Assembly (NCBI RefSeq): GCF_014529535.1
Contig: NW_023503555.1
Span: 4,278,001-4,342,000 of the forward strand
Direction of reading: 5' to 3'
Length of the DNA stretch: 64,000 nucleotides
Origin: Bradysia coprophila
Lineage: Eukaryota > Arthropoda > Insecta > Diptera > Sciaridae
Made by a program: the position numbers and the translations under genes. The first letter of the stretch is position 1. Each line of letters starts with the position of its first letter. The notes under the pieces are model-generated. The model saw only the letters and a list, made by a program, of their open reading frames with translations. It made no database searches and was not told the DNA's origin. Of this stretch, positions 23,931 to 36,353 are shown piece after piece.

Positions 23931-24721
23931 TCATATATTCGTGATGCCCGTCTTTTCGATCTGTTCCAGTAGCCCCTGCAGATTGGCATCGAACAGTTCG
24001 CATCTGATCGGCATTTCCAGCGAATAAAACGGATTTTTCAGCACATAATCCGCGTACAGCTCGTAGATCTTTCGCAGAAATACATCCATACCCGTTTGTG
24101 TTGTCTCTGCCACTGTCATGAATTTAACACCTTCAACAAATGGAGTCGGATCAGTCAATCAATTCAATGAATCGAAATTTTGCATCGAAGCTACCCACCC
24201 GTTAGCGTTTGAAAACAATGCAACTTAAATGTATCCGCCTCCAACACCTCGATACCCGAGCTCTTCGGCACCGGACTCAGTTGACTGGCAATGGCGAACA
24301 GCGGGTAGAACATACTGGCTAAGAAAATCTTTTCGTTGGTCGTCATTTTCGGTCGACTGAACTTTAGTGTTAGCGGAAAGTTTTGCTCGTTCTCGATCAG
24401 TTCTTTGACATCTTTGCCCTCATCTGTCGTCGAACCGTTTACTGGAATGCCGTTGATGGCTATCAGGACATGACCGACTGTGGAATTGAAGATGTACACG
24501 GTTGATGATTTGATTAGAATTTAAGGGGAACGGGCAATGAACTAACCGTTGATGCCGTCTTTTTGTCCGAATGCAACCGATACCCTCTTGGGATCGTAAT
24601 CTAATGTTAAATCGATCGGGTAACTGAACACCCTTTCGTTTTCTACTTTTGGAATGTTGTGATCGTGATTGAATATGAGGCCGCCCGACTTACTTACGAT
24701 GTAAACACCGTAAATTACCAT
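23931..24721 (-). CDS. TRAPPC4: TRAPPC4 / Trs23, TRAPP complex subunit
   Basis: This core TRAPP subunit (synbindin) supports Rab1/Rab11-type exchange and vesicle tethering at the ER-Golgi and Golgi. Exons are 24721-24547, 24477-24199 and 24130-23931 (introns 69 and 68 bp, both phase 1), giving about 217 residues against roughly 219 in the human protein. The N-terminal longin-type part ([19 protein letters not shown]) is followed by [24 protein letters not shown] and the PDZ-like insertion. Then come [32 protein letters not shown] and, near the end, [16 protein letters not shown]. All conserved blocks are present without frameshift. Two AATAAA hexamers on this strand lie within 60 bp after the stop (23876-23888). 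The gene is tail to tail with Mon1, with 191 bp between stop codons. Confidence 0.97.
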
Positions 24722-25330
24722 TTTAACGATGGTTTCAGCTCTGCTTTAATTGCAAGGAAAAATCACTTCAATGCAAGAAAGTGACGAACGTAAACAAAAA
24801 AATATTTTTCAGAAAACTTTTTGTGACAGCTAGTGTCAAAACATTATCGACTGACAATGCTGACAATCGAAACACAGTGTGGGTAATACAGATAGTCGTT
24901 AAACATTTGGTGTCAATTTTCAAATTTATGCTAGAATGATTGTATGAAGGAAGTTTAGAGCTTTCATTAATAAAGAGGCATCGATTCTTTGCTGAAAAGC
25001 ATACATTTGGCCGTCTTTTAATTACTGGATTTTAGTTTACTTTTGATGATATCTTTCCACCCGAAACCTTTTGCAAAAATATAGGACCGCAATACCGACC
25101 TTCAATGTGTTAGTTTTTAACTATGTAGTCGTCAACCAAAACTAATTTTTATTTAAATCACACAATCATGGTCGTTATTGCAGTCGTACATTTTTAATAA
25201 GGGATTCTGATGATAAGATATCATCAACAATGAAATACGAGACAAGAAAATGTGGGCTACAATTTTAGCCAAGCATCATGCCTCTTAAGCAAACTTGCAA
25301 GCATAGGGAGCGCTACTTTAAATATAAATA

Positions 25331-25853
25331 GGTCTGTTCCAAGGGCCAATACCATACGAATCGTCAAACTACTGTCAAATTTCATACATAGAGACCTCTG
25401 TAGCAACCTAACTACATTTATTAAGGTGGTTAAAATGCAACGTAGCCTTTGCATTTTACATGTAAAATTAGAAATTAGTCAACAGTGCACTTGTCTACAA
25501 ACAAAGGATCAAGGTGGTATAGGTTTGTTCCAAGTAACTGTAAACACGAACTTATTTGACAACCCGAACAACGACAATTTCATCCATAGCAACGTCGCTT
25601 ACGTGATATTTCATACAAATCGACTAACGTCGCCTACGCGATTTACACAGAGGTATTATTGAGGTTATGGTTATATGGATGAAATTTGACAATTCATATG
25701 GCCTTGGAACAAACCTATTTTGACAGCGTCCGAACGAAGTTTGTTTGCTTGAGAGGGTATTGATAGATGCATAACCTCATAAATATTTATATGAAATCAT
25801 GTTATTGTTCGGCCAGTGAAAATTTGTGTTTATACAAACTTTTGGTACAAACC
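25331..25853 (-). mobile_element. MITE copy C, interrupted by copy A
   Basis: Begins GGTCTGTTCCAAGGGCC and ends GGTACAAACC, each flanked by TA. Its left part matches the reverse complement of the right part of copies A and B. Its right part (GTTATTGTTCGG, GTGTTTATA) matches the reverse complement of their left part. The middle is occupied by intact copy A (25522-25715). This older copy is clearly more diverged. Confidence 0.7.
25522..25715 (+). mobile_element. MITE copy A, 194 bp, TA-flanked
   Basis: TIRs GGTTTGTTCCAAG / CTTGGAACAAACC are flanked by TA on both sides. The 194-bp length equals that of copy B (25917-26110), to which it is almost identical. The TA duplication is characteristic of Tc1/mariner-type or related DDE transposition; family assignment is inference. 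It sits inside older copy C. Confidence 0.85.
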
Positions 25854-25916
25854 TATACTTCCAACTTGCTGCAGAAGTGAGACAACACAATTCACGCCGT
25901 AAGTGCGGTCGAAATA

Positions 25917-26110
25917 GGTTTGTTCCAAGTAACTGTAAACACGAACTTATTTGACAACCCGAACAACGACAATTTCATCCATAGCAACGTCGCTTACGTG
26001 ATATTTCATACAAATCGAGCAACGTCGCCTACGCGATTTACACTGAGATATTATTAACGTTATGGTTATATGGATGAAATTTGACAATTCATATGGCCTT
26101 GGAACAAACC
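25917..26110 (+). mobile_element. MITE copy B, 194 bp, TA-flanked
   Basis: Nearly identical to copy A (25522-25715), with the same TIRs and TA flanks; the differences are a handful of substitutions. It lies about 60 bp downstream of the end of copy C. The open frames in this region are carried by the element and are not genes. Confidence 0.85.
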
Positions 26111-29100
26111 TATGTACTTTTCTGTTCACTTTTTCATCAAATCATTCACTTAAAATTCAAATTTTAGGCACACTTAAGAGTCAATTTGCCAAAACTTCAG
26201 GGGACCCTCCTGAGTCATTTGCAACAAAAAAATATCCTCGAAGTATGTTTTCACGCCAGAAATCATGAAAAAATGGTCTGCACTAGGGTGACCAAAATAG
26301 TTTTTGTTGCATATCACCGACAATACGTAACGCATTTATCTGAAATTATGGTCATTGGAAATTTTTCGTGTATGTTGTGCAGTGAGAGTGTTTAAAAAAA
26401 ATTACAATAATAGACTTGGAAGATATGGGTGTCGTTGGGTAGGTAGTGACCTCTACTATCCATGACACAATGAACCTATCGCGGCACGACTTTCGTTGAG
26501 CTTCAATTTTAAAATTCGTATAATTCCGACTCATACAAAATTCTAAGATAAAACCGTGGTTTTTCATTGGGGCAACACCATCCTCTTTTTGTACTTCCGA
26601 TTCCAGAATAGTATTTCAATTTTGAGACCATTCTATTGAAATTCATCTTTTATGGACATCGACAACAGTGATGACAACAGTGATAAGGTCTGGAACATTA
26701 CCTTACAGTAAAATCTTTGCTCAAACTATTGAAGTAACAGATTTTGGAGCAGACGCTAAAAGCGACCTTCGGTACAAAATAATTGATAGATTTAATGATT
26801 ATATGGCCGTAAGAGAGTTTTATACACTTCTTCCATAGAGGTAGACTACCCAGAGGAATTATGACCGAAATTCATTGAAAAATTATATCATACCACGGCA
26901 GAGTAAAAGTAAACCTGGCAGGAGCGGTTCATTATGGAAACGTCAAATGAAAGACCTAATCCTTTGTATGAAAATGAACTCAAATGAACACTGACATAAA
27001 TTGAAAAATTTTATTCGCAAAAAACATAGGCCTACTAGATTATTCAGGTCCCTAGTCAAACAAGCGCTCCTGCCTGGGTTACTTTTACTCATACACACCA
27101 CTAACACGAAAACGTCAACTTTGCTTTGCTTTTGACATTATGAGTCCCTTTACTTTTGACATTAAGAGTCCCTTGTACTGTCTGTACATGGAGCTGTCAC
27201 ACACATTCAAATATATGATTTTTAATTTTAATTTGTCAGTTTGTTCTATTGAGACGGCCCTTGACTTCTACAGAACTTAACTTTGCCTAAAACAATCTGG
27301 TGATCTATTCGTTCTCAGTGTTTCTTCTTCAGCGGCTCGATTAATTGAGAAACGCATTTTGTTCTGAAGTTCATTTTCAATATATGTTTCCAACATTCAA
27401 ATGTCAAATTTATATGTAAGGTTCCCTATAAGGGCCGTTTTCAGCGCGAAATTTCGTATTTCTATATCAAATGAAGTAGTAGATCTCAATTAATTAATTT
27501 CTCCATTTAATATTATACACCATTAGAAGTGTTACTTACTCTTAACCATTCATAATAAATCAAATTTGTGTAGCTGATTCTCCTAATTTAATGAGCCATA
27601 ATACTCAATTAATGTACGTATTGACAATATTAATAAATAATAATAAATCAAAGTGAAAACATTTTAATATTTTAACAACAGAAAACAAGAAAAATTACTA
27701 TTGATAAGTACTTTGCAATTGATTAAAATCGTAGCATTACAATATGTACACACACTTCAGTTGAAAGCCCATTAATTTATAAACGAAAAAAGCTCTCATT
27801 TCAGACAAATCATAGCGCCGCAAAAATTACATTTTTTTCTTCGTTCGTTGCGATCACTAATTCATAATTCATATATTTGCAACGAAACAGGTAAAACATA
27901 ACATATGAGTAAGTTAGAGATATAAACTTTATCTGCACAGATAGAAGAATTAGTCGGGTGTATTGTATACCAATACTATGTACGATGGTCCAAAAACGAA
28001 TGTACATATAAGTTGGATGCCTATTAGCACAAAGCAACTTGCTAACGTATTGGATTCTTTTTCCCATCAATACGAGAGACATTTAGAGAGCTTTTTTACG
28101 ACAAAAGCTATAAGAGGAAATGATAAAATTCGACGCACCTGATCAATGTTGTATACCTGTTTGTCGTCTGTGTATAATCAGTATAAATTTCCTGTCTGTC
28201 CCCTCTGACAAAATCCTTCTTGGGTCAAGTTACTACATTCAAATATTAGTAAGTTTTTTGAGCTTGATTTAGTAGTGTTGACGCCGTTGCCATTTAATTG
28301 AAGCCACTATAGCCACTATAGCCATTACCTACTCCAATATCAATCCTGGACTATTGGATCTAATGGTGCTTGGTTTGCAGTGCGTTGCTATAATAATCAT
28401 AGCCGGCAAGTACATCAGTCTTACTATAGGATCTATTACTCCATTTGATATAAAAGTAGTTCATAGAAAATGATTTCGAATCTTTTACTTCATTTATTTG
28501 AGCCTGTTTCTTTATATGTAAGACCGCATTAAGACCGTTGTCGATAAGGCCGCTCGTAACCGACTAAAGGTACCGAAACATTCCCCTTAAAAAAAAATCA
28601 TCGATGCACTCTACTATAAAAATATGAAACGGAATGTGTACCTAACTAAGTACCTGTTCTGTGTGAATCGAAAAGTTTTTCGATGATAGTCTTCATTTAA
28701 ACGCGATACTGTCCGGTATTAATTATCCTGCGAATCGTTGTTGGAGGTGTATATAACTTCTTGTAAACTTGGTTCTTTAACAAAAATCGCTGATTTGTGA
28801 CTCTAAGATTAATAAACCGTCAAATTGTTTTCATGTTTTAGCTTTTGAGTGTAAAATAATATTTACGAGCATCATTTGAGTTGTAAGTGCTTATGGTTTA
28901 AATAGTTTTTGAAAATGTTTAATGGTTTAAAAAATGCAAACTTAAAGATCCCTGAGTCTATCCTGGAATCAAAGATATAAGGGGAAGATTTCTTAGTATA
29001 GGTTTCTCATTGAACATTTTATTTCCAAATTTTCCGGATAAACTATTAGGTCAATTGTGTCTCAAGTTTGAAAGTTTGTGTTGTAGAAAGAAGCGCCAAA

Positions 29101-29475
29101 AATTGTTTCAATTTAATTTTAACGGCTCATTTTTGAAGTACCGAAGTTGATTACAAACAAAATCTTTTCAAAACTTTTAAAGAATAAAATTGTTTTTTTT
29201 TTTTAAATGTTTATAATTGTTTATAATGTTTATAACTCTGGTACCAGTCGCATAACAAACTTTTTAAAATATCATGAGTTTGTCTATATTGATTGTTTAC
29301 TCTTCAATCAATGAAAAATTAAAGTTTTAAGCCAAGCGTTTGTAAAAACTAATGACGTTCGTCAAAGTACATTCATACGTTCTATTCACCTTCTATGAAC
29401 GGCTTTCACATCTTTTATTGACAGTGATGACAAACACAAACCATGAGCTCAGCTCAACTAGTTTTTATTTAACAA

Positions 29476-29497
29476 AATGAAGTAAAAGATTTTGTAT
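29476..29497 (+). repeat. Block-1 copy of dispersed family
   Basis: AAATGAAGTAAAAGATTTTG followed by TATCAA. The 34447-34468 copy shares the same 3' extension. Both are preceded by TTGACAGTGATGACA-type sequence (TTGACAGCAATGACA in the other), so the repeat unit extends about 70 bp upstream of block 1. Confidence 0.6.
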
Positions 29498-31492
29498 CAA
29501 TCAGTGCTGGTAGTTCTTTGCCCACGTAAATAATCCCACGTTCGTACCTAAGCTCTTGATGCTGCTCCTGATCTGCTGTTTCTCTAATTTCTCTAATTTC
29601 GTATGCTATTTCAAATGACAAATGGGAAAAATCGGAGAAGAACAGCTTACATACGAAAGTGGGATTTTTTACATGTGCAAAAGTGTGTGAAAAGTTAAGA
29701 CAAAAAGTAACCCTTATGTTGATCTCCCATCAGGTTTCAAGAACCTAAAACTCCACGAAAGTCAAGAAGATGATACTGAAACTGTAATAGGAATCTAAAT
29801 ACGGACCTTGTCCTTGTCATACCGGCATTTATTTCCCTATCTTCTTCGTATTTATTCATCTGATAGATAATGATGAAATGAAAAAACGTTTGACTTTTAT
29901 CTCTATAAACAATTTTAAAGTTTTTGATGATATTAAGTACCTCTGCTGTTCTAAAGCATCATTATTGACAAGTTAATCGAATCATCGTCATAAACGACAT
30001 ACACACATGGCGAAATTTTATCAGCGAACCAGGTGCGACTTTTGTTTAAATATTAAAAATTAAAGCAAACTTGAGCGCGAGGACGAATTTGTACATTTTG
30101 TTTTACCAGTAACGCCAAAACAAGTACGATCTGTATGCAATAGACGTCAATTTCGGAATCAAATTATTCGAGTTATTGACTGTGTGCATTTGAATACGCT
30201 GATTAACGAGTTGGTTTTTGTTATAACCAAAGATGGTCATATTTTGAATGACTCATTTAGTGAAGGAAACTTTGCGTTCATTATCAGTACAGGTTCATGT
30301 TGTGTGGCTTTCGGTATATCCATGTAATTTACCTTAAATGCGTAATGTCTCTTGATCACATAATAGTCCAACACCATTAACGGAATGCATTGCATATTGT
30401 TTACATAACAAACAAAAATTCGCAGTCGCATTGTGTTACTGTATCATTTGTGGTTGTTAGCACGTTTCTGCAACTAAGACCTGTGCCCGTTTTAAAATGT
30501 TTCTATCGTTTTAAGAATTCGGACAATATAAATCAACTTACACGATCTGGTGTTTAGTATTGCTTTTTTCACGAGATTTCACAATTTAACTGATCAAAAA
30601 AAAAGTTTTTGTCTCTCAAATGTGAAAGAGCGATAAAATTAACGAACCTTGAACACAGAGGTGATTATTGTTTTATTATTGGCCGATTGATAATAGAGTA
30701 ATGATTGGGTGATTATCTGATTCGATGGTCTTGATTTAATGGTATTATTGTTAGGATGATGAGACCGCTTAATACATTCGAAATGATTTGATGTTTGGCA
30801 ATTTTTTAATTCAATTTTTCGCAACTTTTCTTTTTTGATGAAAAATAATTGTTTTGTCAATAGATTCAGAGTTTTTTGGTGGTCGGATCTATAGTCTTTT
30901 TTTTGCTTTAATAATTGGTAAATAAATATGGCCAAGCTATTTTTAACATACGCTTTATGGCTCTACACTTTAATTAAAGTAAATTATAATGCGACGCTAA
31001 TAAGCTTAAAAACCGCTTAACCTTTTATACACGCAAATGTTCCGCCATCCGCTACACACTCATTAAATCTAATACTTTATTTGTTTAAAGTATCGCTTAG
31101 TATTGGATTCAAAATCTTTAACCTAATTAATAAACATTTTGCTACAGTTTTTATCTGTTACGTAGCCACGTGCCAAACTACTGAATATGGGCATCGGTGT
31201 AAAGCATTCATAATAAGTAATAATTTAATCAAATAATTGCATTAGTCAGGTCACAGCTCTCATCAAAGTTCGCCGAGGTTCGCTAGATTTTGAAAAATTT
31301 CCCGGAGCTCATATTTTCGGCCGTTTATCGTCAAATTTTTAGATGCCCGGTAGTACTCGGCATCAGCTTTCCATCGAACCCATACATGCCCGTGTCCTTG
31401 CCATTTTACGGAAATGAAATCCGCACTACGAAACCCCATTTTTCGACTTTTGGCCACTTACAACTAGCCAGGTATGGAAGATCAAAAATATC

Positions 31493-31605
31493 TGAGACTG
31501 GTTTTGGGGCCTAGGAAACAAGGTCTAACTAGGCATATATAAAAAAAAATCCCGGAAAAAATAGCGCCGATTTCGGTCAGTCGAAATTCAAAAGAATCCC
31601 TCTTT
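31493..31605 (+). repeat. Dispersed repeat also present at 53253-53346
   Basis: Shares ACTAGGCATATATAAAAAA-like sequence, CCGATTTCGGT and TTCAAAAGAATCCCTCTT in the same order and orientation as 53253-53346. The function is unknown. The open frame immediately upstream on the minus strand (31263-31457) is therefore more likely repeat-derived than a gene. Confidence 0.55.
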
Positions 31606-33441
31606 TTGCTTTTCTTTGAGCAGGACAACTGCCACAGAACAAATTTCTCTTACATTTTTCATAAAGGATTGACATATTGATGAAAATCTTTTACTTCATG
31701 TATTTAAACATACTTTTTGCTATTTGGCTAGAGTTCATTATTTGCTTCTGTCGTCGTGGTGAATATTCTTGTAAAAGTTATGTCAGCATAGATCAAATCA
31801 GCATACAAATCAAATTGTTACATCAAATTAAAGTGAAACATTTTTACAGACATTGATATTGAGGCTATACGTCACCCTCTAGTCGCAAAATAGACGGAAC
31901 AAATTCTTTCACCGCATTACGTGCAATGGTGGAAGAGTCATATTTACCTTGAAACCACACGATAAACATTATTATCTCACAGAATCCGGCAATGATATGC
32001 ATTTACATTTATGCAATTGGAATGTCTTTATATTCTGTGACGACAAAAAGCATTATTAATGCGTCAAGACCGAGATTTCTTCAATGTGTTCGTCTTAATA
32101 TTCGCATAAATTACATACTTTATTCACATTACCATGTTAAAAGCTCTTCATCATTTATATATATACAATTATAAAAACAACCAGCAAAACTATCAGTGAG
32201 ATAAAAAGCCAAAGATGTTTGTTGTTTTTATATACTTTACCGATCAAAGTTGAATGTTTCATGCAAAAAATCACGTGCTCGCATTGTATTCATATCGTAT
32301 ATAGTACAACATACACAGTGTGATACTGAGTACAATAAAAGTATGTTGATTCGCCAGCCTTGGCACGTCGTACGAGTACAAGTTAACAACTCAATTCGCA
32401 TACCTGCGGTTAATACATAATAGCGTAATTGACGGATCACGGTTTTGCACGTTACTGTATTATGACCACCTAAAACAGGTGTAGAAGACGCACGATGCGT
32501 TTGAACAGAATGTAGCTTTTCTCGTCGGTGCAGTTTGTTGTGATGGCTTTTCTAATTTTTCTTGAGAGGAACTTATTTTATGCAGTGAGGTATTCATGTG
32601 TTTGGATCGTACATATTGAAGAAATGTCAAAATAATGCTCCTATTTAGGTAAAACTGTGTAACTCTGTTCGAAAGAAATTAAAAAAAATTCCGTTGTTTT
32701 GTAGGTAGAATGTGTACGTACGCAACACTCTTCACTCGATTACGTAAGATCTGGTTTTGTTACGTAAATTCTCTAATTTGTCTCTTGTTGGTCGTTATTA
32801 CCAAATACTTTGCACATTTGCTTTCAATGCATATGAACATTTAACAAAACATTTGTCTCGACAAGTGAATATAATGTCAAAATGATCGCACTTTATACAT
32901 CATTCAAATGCTCATCTTCATCGAGAGATCAATAAATTGTAATTGCCATTTTGTCGTTAAACAACTCATTAGTACACGCCACCAACTAAAAATATTTATT
33001 CGGTTAAACGGTGACTTAATCGATCAATCAATCCATTCGTCAAATAATTCTTCGGCGAACATAATTGTTTATTTCGTCATTTATCACCACATTTATGAAC
33101 ACTCTATGAGTTCTGTGTGTACGAAATGTGCGAAAATATTTTTTTGCTCTTCATTTTGGCTAATTTATGTTTTATGATAAAAAGTTTTTTTTAATTGCCT
33201 GACGCGACGACGTGCCAATTTTTTTAATTTTTTTAATTTGTTTGCTAATTTGTAGTCGATAGATTTGGATAAAAAATTGTTTTTCATTTATTCGCACGAA
33301 ACAACCAATCAATTATGTTAGTGTAAGATGTTTTAAACTAGAAACCCAATTTCAATTCTCTGCTGCTGCACGTAATTAGAATTTATTGATCGTAAAAGTC
33401 AATTGTAACAGACTCATTCTTTATTTTAGAATTTTTTAAAC

Positions 33442-33655
33442 TGGTGACGGTCAGTGAAATTTATGCTTGAATTTGCTTCAGCTGTTTTTAAGTTGGAGTT
33501 GACCTATGCAAAAACGGTCAAGCATTTTATATTGGTGAAATAGTTACACACATGGTGTGTGGTAGTGTGTGCGCACTTTTGTTTGTATGATGGATCCAGC
33601 TGAAAAACGGTTGAAGCTTATTCTAATCTTAATCTCATTGACGTCGACTGTAGAA
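33442..33655. mobile_element. MITE copy, CTTCAGCTGTTTTT family
   Basis: GGTCAGTGAAATTTATG, then TTGCTTCAGCTGTTTTT, then CAGCTGAAAAACGGTTGAAGC: the same order as the copy at 4985-5150. The interior is longer here and carries a small GTGTGTG run. Confidence 0.55.
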
Positions 33656-36277
33656 GAAAGAACTTCTTTTACTCATTTTGCAACAACAATACAATTCAGT
33701 CTCAGTTTTAACATGTGTCTCTAAGTTTGCCGGTCTATGTCTATATGATATCTCAATCTCCTTCAGAAGAAGAATGTCGGTAAAATACGCTTAATGTACA
33801 TACATTGGTACTACCCAGTGCCGCACTGGGCTCCCCGTATGCCTCAGGTGATTCCCGAAGGGTCTAATCAAAAAAGATTTAAATCTATTTCCATATTTTT
33901 ATCAAAAAAGACTTTTTGCGCGAATTTCTTAAATTTTTAAATAATCTATTGAGCGGTTCTAAGTGTATAGTCAAACAAAAGTTTAAAATTTTACTGCTTA
34001 ACAACTACACCATTCCTTAAATTTTTAATTGTAGCTTTAAATGTATCCAAACCATATTTTAGGACCCTTGATGAACTCTTTTATCTTCAATTATTCAAAA
34101 CGTTTTGAAATTCAATGCGTGAACCAAAAAAATCTTTCGATTTTTCGCTCTATTAAAGAAAATTATCGCTTGCTCCGCTCACACTGTACAGTTATAGTGA
34201 CACTTTTTTCACTCAATACAAAAAGCATTTACCATTTCCTATAATTTCTAAATGAAGCAGACGACGCAGTCGCAGTCGTTGAGCCAATAGGCCTTATTTG
34301 TTGGATTTATTCCAGAAGGGATTTTTTGAGTAGTTTGAATGTTTTAAAAACAGTTGATCATGTGTTATTGACAGCAATGACATAAAATGAGCGTTGAACT
34401 CTGATTACTGTAGTCTTGATATTATAGCTAAATGTATGTTAAACCGAATGAAGTAAAAGATTTTGTATCAAATGCATGGAGATACTTTCAACAAAAGAAC
34501 TAACAGATTTAATGATTTAATGATAACATAGTGACAAAGTTATACGTCGGTTTAAAGTGAACAAATCAACAAATTCAATTCTCTTTCATCAAAAATCGTC
34601 ATCACACACAGACCCATTTTTTTTTTAAAGAATTAAAGACAAAAATGAACACAGCACAAATCAGCTAACTTGTTTATAAGTTTTTCTACAGTTGAGAACT
34701 TGCTAAAATTATATGTTTACCATTCTTAACTGATCATAATATTGAGTCTGATGACGTGGATTCCCCCATTAAATTATCAAAATCTAATAGAATCGTAAAC
34801 ACATAAGTATTTCCCCGTACGTGATTATCCAGTTTCAGTTTAAGATTATTTTTTGGTCCAATGATTCACAGTTCTACTTTATAATGTTTAACCTTGAAAT
34901 ATTTCGGGTTTCGATAAATTCGTGGTATTGTTGCAATTTTTGGAATTCGTACCTATTTAAGATGATGCCACGTATAACAAAGAGGAATGTAATCTTTAAT
35001 AAAATGCAATCGTATTATGCTTACATTATCACATCTATTACTTCATTATTCTTAGCGAATGTTTTTCTGTAATATCAGACGTATCCAGACTTGTTCTAAA
35101 AGCTTTAAGAAGTGATGTTAATCGAATGAGATGGTGTTATTGTTTGAATATGTCACATTAGTGAATTTTAATAGAATTGTTTTATTTTGATAAATTTATG
35201 CCAAAAACTAAACCTATTCGAATCGTCGCTAAATGAATGATAGTTTTTAATGAAATAAGAGACGCAAAACAATTTTTAGAAAATGAGATCACCAACCAGA
35301 CTGATAAAGTGCCGATTTCCCAGATAAGAAATAAATTTAAAAACAAAAATTGAAAATATTTCTTTGGATGATAAAATATCCTTGAATGATGTCAACATAT
35401 TAGGATCGACAACATTCAGCGTAAAAATATTTGATCTTGACGACAGGTAACGGATAGTTTTTGTTTCACGGTTTGCATTTGTTAAACTTTGATGTGCATT
35501 TATAGGCTAACAAATCTACAGATTATTCATTCGAGTCGAGTGTTTGATACAACACAGTTTTTGTTTCATTATTTAAAATTTGAGTGCGATAGATACAATT
35601 ACAGCCAAACTACAATTTCTTTCCGAATCTTATTTGTTTTTGTCTCGGATCAACAAAATTCACACAAAACACTATTTATCATCTTTTTATCCATTACATA
35701 GTTATGTCATAGTGATAATAAATGATCCAAGGCGAGGCCGAGGTCAATAAGAGAGTCGAAAGTGGTGCTAAAAACATGAAAACGAACGATTTTCGATGCA
35801 TGTAGCATGTAAAAGACTATTATATGCTACAGTTCTAGCAGCATAAAACATTTCGTAAGTTTGGTTCTACCCACTAGCCCCAGGAAATGTGTTTTTACGA
35901 TCATGGTAATGAAAGAATGACTTATTTTTTGGGGGTACAATTAGTACAATAATTGAATTGATGATAAATGTGTTCCGTCTGTGAAACTTTCAAAAAATAA
36001 CATTTCCAACAGGCAAACAAATTCTAACTAAAATAAGGCGGCAAATCATAAAGCAATAAAACATTTAATTCGAATAGGTATTTACGATTACTGAATTTGT
36101 ATTGTGATTTGTGAATCTTTTTTTTTTGTCTTTACAGAATCATAAACATTTTACGATACGGAATAGAAACGTGGATGGCACTCAATGTTACCTGATAAAA
36201 TAAACGGAATTAGCGAATAATTTACACGAATTTTGCTGAGTTGAACCATACAATGCTTGTATCTGTGACGGAAAAAA

Positions 36278-36353
36278 ATGACCTCTGGACATAGATTTTT
36301 ATTGACATTATTCATTACGTCGCTAGTCACTGCAATCGGTGGTACAACGCTTG
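36278..36353 (+). CDS. Exon 1 (signal peptide) of the multicopper oxidase
   Basis: An ATG after a run of A opens 25 codons beginning [19 protein letters not shown], a clear secretory signal peptide, followed by a strong donor G|GTGAGTA. The exon ends in phase 1, exactly what oxidase exon 2 at 44001 needs (the split codon makes Gly). No other signal-peptide exon with matching phase was found in the intervening 7.6 kb, but I did not score them all. An AG preceded by a pyrimidine run at 36121-36137 suggests an upstream non-coding exon. Confidence 0.7.

Larger units (their letters stand above)
24722..36277. other. 11.5-kb interval without recognisable genes
   Basis: No exon with a recognisable product was found. 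Contents are a nested cluster of TA-flanked MITEs (25331-26110), copies of the three-block family (26729, 28479, 29476, 31683, 34447), a repeat shared with 53253-53346 (31493-31605), a MITE copy (33442-33655), and otherwise AT-rich sequence. Promoter and 5'UTR sequences of TRAPPC4 (left edge) and the oxidase (right edge) must lie here. A possible acceptor for an oxidase 5'UTR exon is at 36136-36137. Confidence 0.55.

Noticed and set aside
31263..31457. Small protein-coding gene on the minus strand
   Set aside because: It adjoins a dispersed repeat, shows no promoter or splice sites and no recognised domain.
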